A DNA stretch of 64,000 bases from Acidimicrobiia bacterium (GTDB lineage: Bacteria > Actinomycetota > Acidimicrobiia > Acidimicrobiales > CAIXPF01). Below, piece after piece: positions 1 through 8,251 of the stretch. The position numbers and the translations under genes were made by a program. Below the pieces are notes generated by a model. It was not told the origin of the DNA, ran no database searches, and worked only from the letters and a program-made list of their open reading frames with translations. Location: positions 62,001-126,000 of the forward strand of contig CANJRG010000001.1 in NCBI GenBank assembly GCA_947476745.1, written 5' to 3'. Each line of letters starts with the position of its first letter. Position 1 is the stretch's first letter.

Positions 1-914
1 GTAGAGGCCTGCCCGAACGTTCCCGGCTGCACACCGCTGAGCCCACGACGGACGGTCCGCGGCGTTCGCCCGAGGTCGACGCCACCAACCCGGTGTTCAC
101 GCCTCCGTTCCTCGGCTCCAAGGTCGTCAAGGGCGTCGCGCTCGACGAGATCGTCTCCTACGTCAACGAGACGGCGCTGTTCCGCAACCAGTGGCAGTTC
201 CGGCCGATCTCGACGGTCGACGGCGCCGGAAAGCAAACCGTCGAGTCGGATGCCGAGTTCAAGGACCGGGTGCGCCCGATCCTGCGCGAGCAGCTGGCCT
301 TGGCCAAGGAGGAGAACCTGCTGGTGCCCCAGGTCGTGTACGGCTACTTCCCGGTCAATGCCGACGGCAACGAGCTGGTGGTCTGGACCGACGAAGACCG
401 GCGCCACGAGCGCATGCGCTTCTCCTATCCACGCCAGGCGGCATCGCCGCACCTCTGCATCGCCGACTTCTTCCGCCCGATCGAATCGGGCGAGAAGGAC
501 TACGCGTCCTTCCACATCGTGACCATGGGTGCCCGGGTTTCCGAGGAGACCGCCGTACTGTTCACCGAGAACCGCTACCAGCAGTACCTGCTTTTGCACG
601 GCCTCGGCGTCGAGATGACCGAGGCCCTGGCGGAGTATTGGCACCAGCGCATCCGCTCCGAGTGGGGTTTCCCCGACGAGAACGGCACCACGCTGACCGG
701 GCTGTTCCGACAGGGGTTCCGTGGTGGTCGTTACAGCTGGGGTTACCCGGCCTGCCCTGACCTCGAGGACAACGCCAAGGTCGCCGAGCTCCTCGAGGCC
801 GGACGTCTCGGTATCAAGGTCAGCGAGGACACCGGCTGGCAGTACCAGCCCGAGCAAACCACCTCAGCGATCATCTGTCACCACCCGCAGGCAAAGTACT
901 TCGTGGCGCGCTGA
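1..914 (+). CDS. metH: Methionine synthase (cobalamin-dependent), C-terminal part
   Basis: This is the 3' end of a gene that enters from the left edge; the frame is open from base 3, so the GTG at 93 is not a real start. The product is the C-terminal activation domain of B12-dependent methionine synthase, which binds S-adenosylmethionine during reductive reactivation of the cobalamin. Diagnostic stretches are TPPFLGSKVVKG near the start of the domain, the FPVNADG segment, and near the C-terminus the RYSWGYPACPD motif (RxxxGYxACP type) that binds AdoMet. The homocysteine, folate and cobalamin domains must lie outside the window. The last 44 nt overlap the converging LigD-type gene. Family identity is very clear. 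Confidence 0.95.
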   Translation, partial: RGLPERSRLHTAEPTTDGPRRSPEVDATNPVFTPPFLGSKVVKGVALDEIVSYVNETALFRNQWQFRPISTVDGAGKQTVESDAEFKDRVRPILREQLALAKEENLLVPQVVYGYFPVNADGNELVVWTDEDRRHERMRFSYPRQAASPHLCIADFFRPIESGEKDYASFHIVTMGARVSEETAVLFTENRYQQYLLLHGLGVEMTEALAEYWHQRIRSEWGFPDENGTTLTGLFRQGFRGGRYSWGYPACPDLEDNAKVAELLEAGRLGIKVSEDTGWQYQPEQTTSAIICHHPQAKYFVAR

Positions 915-1800
915 GCGGCAGGCGCTGCATGAGCGTCGCCGTCTCGGCGAACAGATCGCCGATCCGGTCCACCCGTTCGAGCACCTCGTCCGACCGGAAC
1001 CGCATCGGCAGCTCACCGCCGGCGCAGGCGGCGACCTCCTCCCACGTCACCGGGGTCGACACGGTCCGCTCCGGCCGGGCGCGCGGGGAGTACACCCCGA
1101 TGGTGGTCTTGTGCCGGCTGTTCTGGCTCAAGTCGATGAACACCTTGCCGGGTCGTTACGCCCGGCTCATAACGCTGGTGACGAGGTCCGGCTGGCGGCG
1201 TTCGAGCAGCTGTGCAACGGCGTGGGCGAAATCCCGGGTCTGGTCGTGGGCGTGCGGACAATTGAGCGGCACGTAGAGCTGCAGACCCTTCGACCCCGAT
1301 GTCTTCGGCCACGCACGAAGCCCGACCGCGGTGAGCACGTCACGGATCTCGAGCGCGACCCGGCAACACGTGCCGATGTCAGCCGGCTCACCGGGGTCGA
1401 GGTCGAAGACAAGCATCGCCGGGTGGTCCACATCACCCGCCCGGGCCATCGGGGCATGTAGTTCGAGCGCCGCGAGATTGGCCGCCCACACCAGTACCGC
1501 GGTCGAATCGAGGACGCAGTAGCCGATCGGACCGTCGCGGTCGCCGGGGCCGTTTGCGGTACGCACCCAGTCAGGCCGATGCTTCGGGCAGCGTTTCTCG
1601 AAGAAGCTCACCCCCTCGACGCCGTCCGGGTAGCGCCGCAACGTCACCGAACGGTCGCCGAGATGGACCAGCGCAGTCGGTGCGATCCGCGTGTAGTAGT
1701 CCACGACCTGGGCCTTGGTGAAGCCCGTTGCCGGATACAGGACCTTGTCGAGGTTGGACAGCGTGAGGACACGACCGTCGATCTCGACCAGTGGCATCAC
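871..1800 (-). pseudogene. ligD: LigD-type NHEJ polymerase domain protein interrupted by an in-frame TAA
   Basis: A stand-alone polymerase/primase domain of the LigD family (about 310 codons), which fills gaps during non-homologous end joining. Motifs include DKVLYPATGFTK at 18-29, the metal-binding pair in VFDLDPG (D133, D135) and SGSKGLQLYVPL at 168-179. After MSRA at 211-214, codon 215 is TAA (1156-1158), yet the same frame continues with the conserved RPGKVFIDLSQN and the closing STPVTWEEV block. Homologues usually have Glu at this position, so one substitution (GAA to TAA) explains the break. The translated half lacks the FID-SQN acidic residue, so activity is unlikely without readthrough. 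The start (GTG 1800 or ATG 1797) overlaps the stop of the upstream helix-turn-helix gene. A sequencing error is the alternative. Confidence 0.85.
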
Positions 1801-2357
1801 CCGAGGCTAGCGACATCGCCGATCGCCGGGCCTCCGGGCCACAGCCGCCTGGCCGGACCCGACCACCGCTCGGTACTTTCCCCCGACGCTCGGTAGACGC
1901 CCCGTCGGATGCGTCTCGCCCGACCGGCGTCATGTTCGTGACCGAGCGCATCGGCCAGGGCCTTGACCGGATTCGTTCCGGCCACCGCCAGATGACATCG
2001 ATGGAGCAGGGCATGCAGCTCCGACAACGCCATCGGCCCGAACCGACTCAGCAGGGCGACGCACGCGGCGCGGAGACGTCGCCCCCACAGGAAGGTTGCC
2101 CCCTGTCGCACCACAGGCAGTTGCTCCCTCCCGTCGGCGGCGGACTGCCTGCCACATTGGGACAGCACCGGCCACAACCGCCGCCGCTCGACCTTGAGCT
2201 CGCGTGCCAGGCGACGCCGCTCGGCGGAGATCTCGCCCAAACGTTGGTCGAGCTCGGCAATCGAATCCGCAAGTAGATCGCAGCGCTCCCGAACCACGGC
2301 CCGCCGCTGACCGAACAGCGGGCCTTCCTGGCGAATTGGATCGACGCGTTGGAACAT
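1797..2357 (-). CDS. Hypothetical protein with coiled coil and winged-helix-like C-terminal region
   Basis: The gene lies between Ku and the LigD-type polymerase, on the same strand. The N-terminal half is charged and heptad-like (SIAELDQRLGEISAERRRLARELK), suggesting a coiled coil. The C-terminal half has a FGPMALSELHALLHRC helix, then TNPVKALADALGHE and RRIRRGVYR, a layout typical of HARE-HTH/winged-helix DNA-binding modules. Its stop overlaps the start of the polymerase gene, so the two are probably translationally coupled. I took the ATG at 2357, preceded by a GGAG; a GTG at 2453 would add 32 residues. The function is unknown; a DNA-end or repair accessory role is only a guess from position. 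Confidence 0.5.
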   Translation of the reverse strand: MFQRVDPIRQEGPLFGQRRAVVRERCDLLADSIAELDQRLGEISAERRRLARELKVERRRLWPVLSQCGRQSAADGREQLPVVRQGATFLWGRRLRAACVALLSRFGPMALSELHALLHRCHLAVAGTNPVKALADALGHEHDAGRARRIRRGVYRASGESTERWSGPARRLWPGGPAIGDVASLG

Positions 2358-2663
2358 GAGCTGACACTCCGTACGGAACACATCGCACAAAGGCCCGACG
2401 ATCCAGGGCAGGCCCAACCCCGCTGAACCCATCCTGCACCACGGGTGTGACACTCAGATCCCTTGAGTGCGCTTTCGGGAAGGAACAATGCCGAGCAGAT
2501 CCGAAATACCACTCTCCGCGCGAACTCTGACGAGCTGACCTCCAGCCCCGATTCGAGCCTCTAGCAGCGACTCGCTATCGATTCGCTGATACGAAAGCCG
2601 AAACGAGCAGCACGTAGGTTCGAATGTCATGGAGTGTGTTGGCTTGCCCGCGAAGGGTGAGGT

Positions 2664-3557
2664 TCAGGCAGTTCGTCGAGTGTTGACGTCAACTGATTTA
2701 CTGACGTCGGCGTCCTGCGCGTCGGACATTTCACCACTTTCTGTGGTGGAACTGGTTGGATGCCGTCGGCGGGCTGCCTTCGCCTCGGCTACCGAGGCCT
2801 CCAAGGCCGCCAGCAGGTCAACCACCCGAGTATCGGCCACCGGGCCGGTGGCCACCACGATCTGCGTCTCACCCGACGCCTTGCGTTCGATGATGTCGAG
2901 CAACTGGTCGCGGTAGGCATCGTGATACTTCGACGGCTCGAACGCCGCGGTCAGCGACTCCACCAGCATTGCGGCCACCGCCTGTTCCCGCTCGGTCAGC
3001 TCGACCTGTGCTGCCGCCTCGAGCGTCGGCAACTCCTCGACTGCGGTCAGCTCATCGGTGTACACCATGGTGTGGAGCACCAGCTTGCCCTCACGCACCC
3101 GCAGTGCCGCTAGGTACTCTTTCGAACGCATGACGAATCGAGCAATACCAACTTTCCCCGCTCGTTCCATCGCATCCACGAGCAGCGCGTACGGCTTGAT
3201 CGCCGCGGCGTCGGGCACGAGGTAGTACGCCGAGTCGTAGTAGACGGGATCGATGTCGTGGAGATCCACGAACTCCTCGAGCTCCATGGTCCGCTGGGCG
3301 CTCGGCATGATCGACGCCAGTTCGTCGTCGGTCACCGTGACGTAGCTACCGGGACCGAGCGGGTAGCCCTTGACGATCTGGTCCCGGAGCACCTCCTCGC
3401 CATCTGCAGCCGACACCAGCTTCTGCTTGACCCGTGCGCCGGTTCGGGCGTCGAGCTGGTTGAACGACACGGCCTTCCGGCTCACGGCGCCGTACAGCCG
3501 CACCGGGATGCTCACGAGCCCGAAGCTGATCGCTCCGCTCCAGATCGCTCAAGCCAT
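2664..3557 (-). CDS. ku: Ku protein for bacterial NHEJ, with in-frame UGA at codon 3
   Basis: Bacterial Ku forms a ring on DNA ends and recruits the NHEJ polymerase and ligase. The Ku core is intact: SIPVRLYGAVS, a VKGYPLGPGSYV-type segment, VYYDSAYYLVPD, and YHDAYRDQLLDIIERK, followed by a polar C-terminal tail. A strong AGGAGG at 3563-3568 sits just upstream of ATG 3557, but the reading is Met-Ala-stop-AIWSGAISFGLV. The residues after the stop match the universal Ku N-terminus, so codon 3 (normally Arg or Lys) has become TGA (3549-3551), one step from CGA. Translation might restart at GTG 3513-3515, losing the first strand. Identity is certain; full function is doubtful. Confidence 0.88.
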
Positions 3558-3648
3558 GACATCCTCCTAGGGCACTCGTCCTCGCGGGCGTATCGCCCCG
3601 ATCCTCAGCTCATGACAGGTCCGTCCGACACTCGAGACAGCAAGATCC
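3558..3648. other. Intergenic region upstream of Ku
   Basis: This short spacer between the Ku start and the end of the neighbouring membrane-protein gene contains the Ku Shine-Dalgarno (AGGAGG on the minus strand, 3563-3568). I see no other recognisable site. Confidence 0.5.
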
Positions 3649-4497
3649 TCAGCTCAGCACGGCCCGGGCCACCAGATCCATGCCGAAGGCGGTCAGGATC
3701 GCCAGGTACAACAGACCGGTCGCCGCCATGACGGCGGCGTACTGGCGTTCCTTGAGTGCCGCCCAGGTCACGGCCTCGAGCGCGATGGTGGCGATCACGC
3801 TCGCTACCCAGAACCAGCCGAGCAGCCCGGCGTACCCGTCGTCGATGCTCCCGTTGAGCGCCGACAACATCCCCACCGGCAGCAGCAGGACGATCAGCTC
3901 CGCCGGCCAGGTGTACATCGTCCAGCGCACCAGCTCACGCAGCGGCGCCCGCGTCAGGCCCGGCTGCACGAGGTACCAGTGACCCAGCAGCATTGCGTCG
4001 CTGACCGCCCCCAGGAACACGGCGCCGACCACCAGCCGTAGCGCCGCGGTCAGCCACGAACCCCCGGCACCACCGGCAGCCGCCAACAGGCCGGCCAGGC
4101 CAATCGCAGGGGCGATCAGATCGAACTGCGGTGGGAACTCCCGGGCCGTCTTGTCGAAGGTCTGCACGTCGCGGTCGATGCCGGTCATGGCCGCCACCCG
4201 GGCCGAGCGACGCTCCACCCGCTCGCGCTGGGCCGCGACACCCGCACGGCGGCACAGCACCGACACGACCAGCGCCCCGGACGCCACCACGAACACCCCG
4301 AGCGAGGCGAGGTCACGACCCCAGGACCGCTCGGTCAGCTGCGCCACCCCGAACGCCCCGAGGGCCATCAACCCGAAGGTGGCCCGCATCATCCACCCGT
4401 ACCCGAGGCCGACCTCGCGACGGCGGGTCGTCACCCACAGGAACAACAGGCCGCCTGTCGCCCACTGCAACAGCACCGCAGCGGCATCGAGGTGCAT
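3649..4497 (-). CDS. Multi-pass membrane protein of unknown function
   Basis: A protein of 282 residues with about eight hydrophobic segments: an N-terminal helix (LLQWATGGLLFLWV), two more before residue 85, a polar loop around 90-125 (the RERVERRSARVAAMTG region), then a second membrane half. A conserved-looking AMLLGHWYLVQPGL lies around the middle of the second half, so the His and Tyr there could matter. There is no signal peptide cleavage site and no enzyme motif I recognise. Its ATG lies 8 nt from the stop of pepQ, so it is probably the second gene of that transcript. Function unknown. Confidence 0.75.
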   Translation of the reverse strand: MHLDAAAVLLQWATGGLLFLWVTTRRREVGLGYGWMMRATFGLMALGAFGVAQLTERSWGRDLASLGVFVVASGALVVSVLCRRAGVAAQRERVERRSARVAAMTGIDRDVQTFDKTAREFPPQFDLIAPAIGLAGLLAAAGGAGGSWLTAALRLVVGAVFLGAVSDAMLLGHWYLVQPGLTRAPLRELVRWTMYTWPAELIVLLLPVGMLSALNGSIDDGYAGLLGWFWVASVIATIALEAVTWAALKERQYAAVMAATGLLYLAILTAFGMDLVARAVLS

Positions 4498-4505
4498 CGA
4501 CTGTC

Positions 4506-5615
4506 TCAGGCCTCGACGACGACGAGGGAATGGTCGGCGGTGTTCAACGCCACCGGCCCGGCGTCGGTCGCCACCACGATGTCCTCCAGCCGGGCACCCC
4601 AGCGACCCTCGATGTAGATCCCCGGCTCGATGGAGAAGGCGTGGCCCGCCTCGAGCAGCACCTCGTTGCCCTCGACGATGTAGGGGTCCTCGTGCTCGAA
4701 CAGGCCGATGCCATGGCCCGTACGGTGGATGAACTGCGGCCCGAACCCGGCGTCGGCGATGACCTTGCGGGTGGCCCGGTCGACGTCCTGTGCCGCGGTA
4801 CCGACCGTGGCCGACGCCACCCCGGTGGCCTGGGCCGCGAACAGGACGTCGTAGAGCTCACGGAACTCCGCAGGCGGCTCGCCGGTGAAGATCATCCGCG
4901 TCATGTCCGAGCAGTAGCCAGGCTCGCCCTCGGCCACCGACAAGGTCCCCCCGAAGTCGCACAGGACGACCTCCCCGGCGCGGATCACCCGTTCGGACGC
5001 GTGATGGTGCGGGGAAGCGGCGTTCTCGCCGGCGGCGACGATGGCGAAGTTGACGTGCGCATGGCCCTCGGCCAGCAGCCGCCGGCTGAGATCCTCGGAC
5101 ACCTCCGACTCGGTACGGCCGATCAGCGGGATCTCGCCGCCCTGCAGCTGACGGGCCACCCGGTCGGCGGCGGCCGCAGCGGTGTGCAACGCCGCGATCT
5201 CAGCGGCGTCCTTGCGGGCCCGCAGCGGGCCGACCAGCTCCACGGATCGACGCCACCGGGTGGCCGGCAGGAACCCCATCAGGTCCACCAGGTGCCGCGC
5301 CCAGGTCTGATCACCGATCGCGGCGGTCCCCGGGCGGCCGGCCAGCTGCGCCACGATAGCGATGGGATCCTCGGTCTCCTCCCAGCCGCGGATCGAGAAG
5401 CAGTCCGGACGCTGCACCACCCGGGCCACCTCGAGACGGGGGATGACCAGCGTGGCCTCGGCGTCCCGAGGTACTACCAGCATGGTCAGACGGGGCAGCG
5501 GCATCGCCTCGTACCCGATCAGGTACGGCAGGTCGGCCCCGACCGACACCATGAGGACGTCGACTCCCTGTGCGGCCATGGCGGAACGAACCCGATCGAG
5601 ACGTGCGACGTACAT
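4506..5615 (-). CDS. pepQ: M24 family aminopeptidase P / Xaa-Pro peptidase
   Basis: A pita-bread fold metallopeptidase of 369 residues, the usual length, acting on the N-terminal bond before proline or on Xaa-Pro dipeptides in the cytoplasm. The N-terminal creatinase-like domain (MYVARLDRVRSAM to about 150) precedes the catalytic domain. Metal ligands are visible: Asp in CDFGGTL, Asp in YCSDMTRM, His in HRTGHGIGLFEHE, Glu in FSIEPGIYI and Glu in GARLEDIVV. It is divergent from pyrE with 38 nt between starts. A TAGCCT hexamer ends 7 nt before the ATG, so the transcript may be leaderless. Substrate cannot be read from sequence. Confidence 0.9.
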   Translation of the reverse strand: MYVARLDRVRSAMAAQGVDVLMVSVGADLPYLIGYEAMPLPRLTMLVVPRDAEATLVIPRLEVARVVQRPDCFSIRGWEETEDPIAIVAQLAGRPGTAAIGDQTWARHLVDLMGFLPATRWRRSVELVGPLRARKDAAEIAALHTAAAAADRVARQLQGGEIPLIGRTESEVSEDLSRRLLAEGHAHVNFAIVAAGENAASPHHHASERVIRAGEVVLCDFGGTLSVAEGEPGYCSDMTRMIFTGEPPAEFRELYDVLFAAQATGVASATVGTAAQDVDRATRKVIADAGFGPQFIHRTGHGIGLFEHEDPYIVEGNEVLLEAGHAFSIEPGIYIEGRWGARLEDIVVATDAGPVALNTADHSLVVVEA

Positions 5616-5622
5616 GGGCCCC

Positions 5623-5628
5623 AGGCTA
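5623..5628 (-). promoter_or_regulatory. -10 hexamer (TAGCCT) for leaderless pepQ
   Basis: TAGCCT on the minus strand ends 7 nt before the pepQ ATG, with no Shine-Dalgarno between them. It fits the TANNNT-to-start spacing seen at many genes here. Confidence 0.5.
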
Positions 5629-5637
5629 GGTCCCGCC

Positions 5638-5643
5638 TAGGCT
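5638..5643 (+). promoter_or_regulatory. -10 hexamer (TAGGCT) for pyrE
   Basis: TAGGCT lies 10 nt before the pyrE ATG and forms a back-to-back promoter pair with the pepQ hexamer in a 38-nt divergent spacer. Confidence 0.45.
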
Positions 5644-5653
5644 GCTGTTCCGC

Positions 5654-6379
5654 ATGGAGGACTGGCAGCGCAGATTCATCGATTTCCTGATGGAGACCGG
5701 AGCATTCCGGCTCGGGAGCTTCACGCTCAAGAGCGGACGGCTCTCCCCCACCTTCGTCAACACCGGCCTCGTCGAGGACGGCTATGGCCTCAACGAGCTC
5801 GGGGCGGCCTATGCGGCCCGGATCGTCGCCGCCTGCGGGCTCGACGGCTTCGACGCCGTGTTCGGTCCGGCGTACAAGGGTGTGCCCCTTGCGGTGTCGA
5901 CGGTGATCGCCTTGGCGGCCCAGGGCCGGCGGGTGCCGTACCTGTTCGACCGCAAGGAACGCAAGGACCACGGTGAGGAGGCAGCTGGCGGCAACGACGC
6001 CGCAGCCCTGCTGGTCGGCCACCGGCCCGCCGTCGGCGAGCGACTGGTCCTGGTCGACGACGTGCTCACCACCGGCGCCACCAAGTTCGAGGCGGTCCAG
6101 TTGCTGCAACGGCTCGTTCCCGACGTGCGCTTCCCGGCGCTGGTCATCGCGGTGGACCGCCAGGAAGCCGACGACCGCGGGGATGACGCCGCCGGGTTGT
6201 TCACCCGTGAGACCGGCATCGCCGTGCACGCCGCGGTGACCATGACCGACATCCTGACCTACCTCGACGGCACCGGGCGGCTGACCGGACAGGCCAGGCT
6301 GGACTGCATCGCCTATCTCCGCACCTACGGCACCGCACCGGCACGTTCGTGGGCCGACCAGGCGGCGACCGCAGGCTGA
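5654..6379 (+). CDS. pyrE: Orotate phosphoribosyltransferase
   Basis: Joins orotate and PRPP to give orotidine 5'-phosphate, the fifth step of pyrimidine synthesis. It is 241 residues, slightly longer than the common 210. It shows the N-terminal FTLKSGRLSPTFVNTG substrate-binding stretch, FGPAYKGVPLA, the flexible-loop FDRKERKDHGE with its catalytic lysines, and the PRPP-binding motif LVLVDDVLTTGAT. The ATG is favoured by the close upstream -10-like hexamer. It is a single gene here, not with other pyr genes, and is followed by a hairpin. Confidence 0.95.
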   Translation: MEDWQRRFIDFLMETGAFRLGSFTLKSGRLSPTFVNTGLVEDGYGLNELGAAYAARIVAACGLDGFDAVFGPAYKGVPLAVSTVIALAAQGRRVPYLFDRKERKDHGEEAAGGNDAAALLVGHRPAVGERLVLVDDVLTTGATKFEAVQLLQRLVPDVRFPALVIAVDRQEADDRGDDAAGLFTRETGIAVHAAVTMTDILTYLDGTGRLTGQARLDCIAYLRTYGTAPARSWADQAATAG

Positions 6380-6399
6380 ACGCCTCGGGCATCGGGAAC

Positions 6400-6425
6400 G
6401 GACACCGTCGGTGCTGACGGTGTCC
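6400..6425. terminator. Hairpin between converging pyrE and lipBA
   Basis: A perfect 10-bp stem (GGACACCGTC/GACGGTGTCC) with a 6-nt loop lies 20 nt after the pyrE stop. No T-run follows, so it may be a weak or bidirectional terminator. The rest of the gap to 6544 is G-rich imperfect repeats of GGGCGGGCGACCG type. Confidence 0.5.
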
Positions 6426-6544
6426 CGACGGGGCCCGGCGACGGCAGGCAAGCAGTTCAGCGACCGAGGGCGGGCGACCGGGGGCGGGCGACCGGCCAGT
6501 TCAGCGGCCGGATCGGGCAGCCGGGGGCGGGCGAACCGGCCGGT

Positions 6545-8251
6545 TCATACCCCGGGACGGCCGAGGGTGGGTAGCGGCACCGGCACCGGCACCGGCACCG
6601 CCCCTGGCTGCCTGGCCGCCGCCGCTGCCTGACGGGCGTGGTAGGACGACCGGGTGAGCGGCGAGGCCTCGACATGGCCGATCCCCAGCTCCTCCCCCGC
6701 GGCCTTGAAGTGATCGAAGGCCTCCGGTTCGACCCAACGGGCAACCGGCAGGTGGGCGGAGGTCGGCCGCAGGTACTGACCGATGGTGACGATGTCAACC
6801 CCGATCGCCGCGAGGTCGGCCAGGGTCTGCAACACCTCGTCGTCGCGCTCGCCCATGCCCACGATGATCGAGCTCTTGGTTACCAGGCCCGCCTCGCCGG
6901 CCGCCGCGAGCACCGCCAGGGACCGGGCGTAGGACGCCGACGGGCGGGCCGCCCGCTGGAGCCGGGCCACCGTCTCGATGTTGTGGTTCAGCACGTCGGG
7001 CCGGGCGGCGAAAATCGTCCCGAGTGCGACGGCGTCGCCCTTGCAATCGGGGATCAGCACCTCGACCGAGCAGGCCGGAACCTCCCGGCGGATCGCCGCG
7101 ATGGTCGCCGCGAACGCTGCGGCTCCGCCATCGGCGAGGTCGTCACGGGCCACGGCGGTCACCACCGCGAAGCGCAGGCCCATCTGCTGAACCGCCGCCG
7201 CCACCCGCTGCGGCTCGTCGGGGTCGAGCGGGAACGGCTTGGAGGTGTCGACCAGGCAGAACCCGCACGCCCGGGTGCACTGCTCGCCGTTGATCATGAA
7301 GGTGGCGGTTCCGTCGGCCCAACACTCGGACTGGTTCGGGCAGCCCGCCTCCTCGCACACGGTGACCAGGTCGTGCTCCCGCAGCAGCCGCCGCAGCTCG
7401 AGCACCCCCTCGTCGTGACGGACCTTCGGCCGGAGCCAGGCCGGTTTGCGCTCTTTCAGTTCCAGGCCGCCGTCGACCCCGGCTGCAGCCAGGCGGCCGG
7501 TGAGCCGCACCGGCCGGCCCGCCCCCTCGCCCCGGCTGAATGGGGCCAGGTCCGCGACCGAGGTCCGCCACACCACATCGGCACGGTCGACCGCGCCCGG
7601 AGCGACCCCGGCGGCTGCCCGGCCCCAACGCTCGGCCGCACGCCGGGACACGGCATCGACCGCGTCGCGCACCGACACCGCCACCCCCTCCCGCTCGAGG
7701 GACGTGACGCCCCGGCCCACCAGACCGCACGGGATGATGTGCTCGAACCAGCCGAGCGGCTCGTCGGTGACGTTGAGGGCGAAGCCGTGCATCGAACGTC
7801 CGCGACCAAGCCGTACGCCGATGGCTGCGATCTTGCGCCACGGCTGACCTGGTGCCCATACCCCTGGGTATTGCGGGTCGTACGTGCACCCGGGCAGGCC
7901 GAGATCGACCAGCACGTCGATCAGCAACTCGGCCACCCCCGCGACATACGCCGCGGTATCGGCCATGCCCCCGCCCCGCTTCCCCGCGACGTCCATCACG
8001 GGGTAGCCCACCAGCTGGCCGGGCCCGTGGAAGGTCACATCCCCGCCGCGATCGGCGACGATCAGCTCGGCACCGAGCTCGGCAGGATCGCGCAGCAGGT
8101 TGGCCCGGTCGGCCCGGACCCCGAGCGTGTAGGTCGGCTCGTGCTCCAGCAGCAGCAGATAGTCGGTGCCGGAATGACGGTACAACCCGCGCTGCAGCAC
8201 CAAGGCGTCGCCGTAACGGACCCGTCCGAGCCACCGCACCCGCAGCATCAC
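6545..8251 (-). CDS. lipB-lipA: Fused octanoyltransferase-lipoyl synthase (LipB-LipA)
   Basis: One uninterrupted frame encodes both enzymes of endogenous lipoate synthesis. Residues 1 to about 230 are LipB, which moves octanoyl from ACP to a target lysine: GGDVTFHGPGQLVGYP at 69-84, Lys in WRKIAAIG (K140) and the catalytic Cys in HIIPCGL (C175). From about 262 onward is LipA, which inserts two sulfurs: the auxiliary-cluster cysteines C299, C304 and C310 (CEEAGCPNQSEC), the radical-SAM triad C325, C329 and C332 (CTRACGFC), and the RSSYHA C-terminal motif. The tail ends in a Val-Pro repeat from a 6-bp tandem. The ATG overlaps the E2 stop by 4 nt, coupling it to its substrate protein. These are normally two genes. 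Confidence 0.95.
   Translation of the reverse strand: MMLRVRWLGRVRYGDALVLQRGLYRHSGTDYLLLLEHEPTYTLGVRADRANLLRDPAELGAELIVADRGGDVTFHGPGQLVGYPVMDVAGKRGGGMADTAAYVAGVAELLIDVLVDLGLPGCTYDPQYPGVWAPGQPWRKIAAIGVRLGRGRSMHGFALNVTDEPLGWFEHIIPCGLVGRGVTSLEREGVAVSVRDAVDAVSRRAAERWGRAAAGVAPGAVDRADVVWRTSVADLAPFSRGEGAGRPVRLTGRLAAAGVDGGLELKERKPAWLRPKVRHDEGVLELRRLLREHDLVTVCEEAGCPNQSECWADGTATFMINGEQCTRACGFCLVDTSKPFPLDPDEPQRVAAAVQQMGLRFAVVTAVARDDLADGGAAAFAATIAAIRREVPACSVEVLIPDCKGDAVALGTIFAARPDVLNHNIETVARLQRAARPSASYARSLAVLAAAGEAGLVTKSSIIVGMGERDDEVLQTLADLAAIGVDIVTIGQYLRPTSAHLPVARWVEPEAFDHFKAAGEELGIGHVEASPLTRSSYHARQAAAAARQPGAVPVPVPVPLPTLGRPGV
6576..6599. repeat. Four tandem GGCACC hexamers in the lipBA 3' end
   Basis: Four exact copies of GGCACC encode the Val-Pro-Val-Pro tail of the fused LipB-LipA protein. 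This is a likely slippage site that changes only a disordered C-terminus. Confidence 0.8.

Noticed and set aside
3549-3551. Ku UGA as selenocysteine
   Set aside because: Ku has Arg or Lys here, never Cys; codon 3 has no redox role, so it is read as a nonsense change.
4131-5690. Long plus-strand open frame opposite the membrane protein and pepQ
   Set aside because: It is Arg/Gly/Pro-rich, spans two real minus-strand genes and matches no family; it is an antisense shadow caused by high G+C.
6576-6599. Short tandem repeats as a CRISPR array
   Set aside because: All tandem repeats here are 6-15 bp without spacers and lie inside coding sequence.
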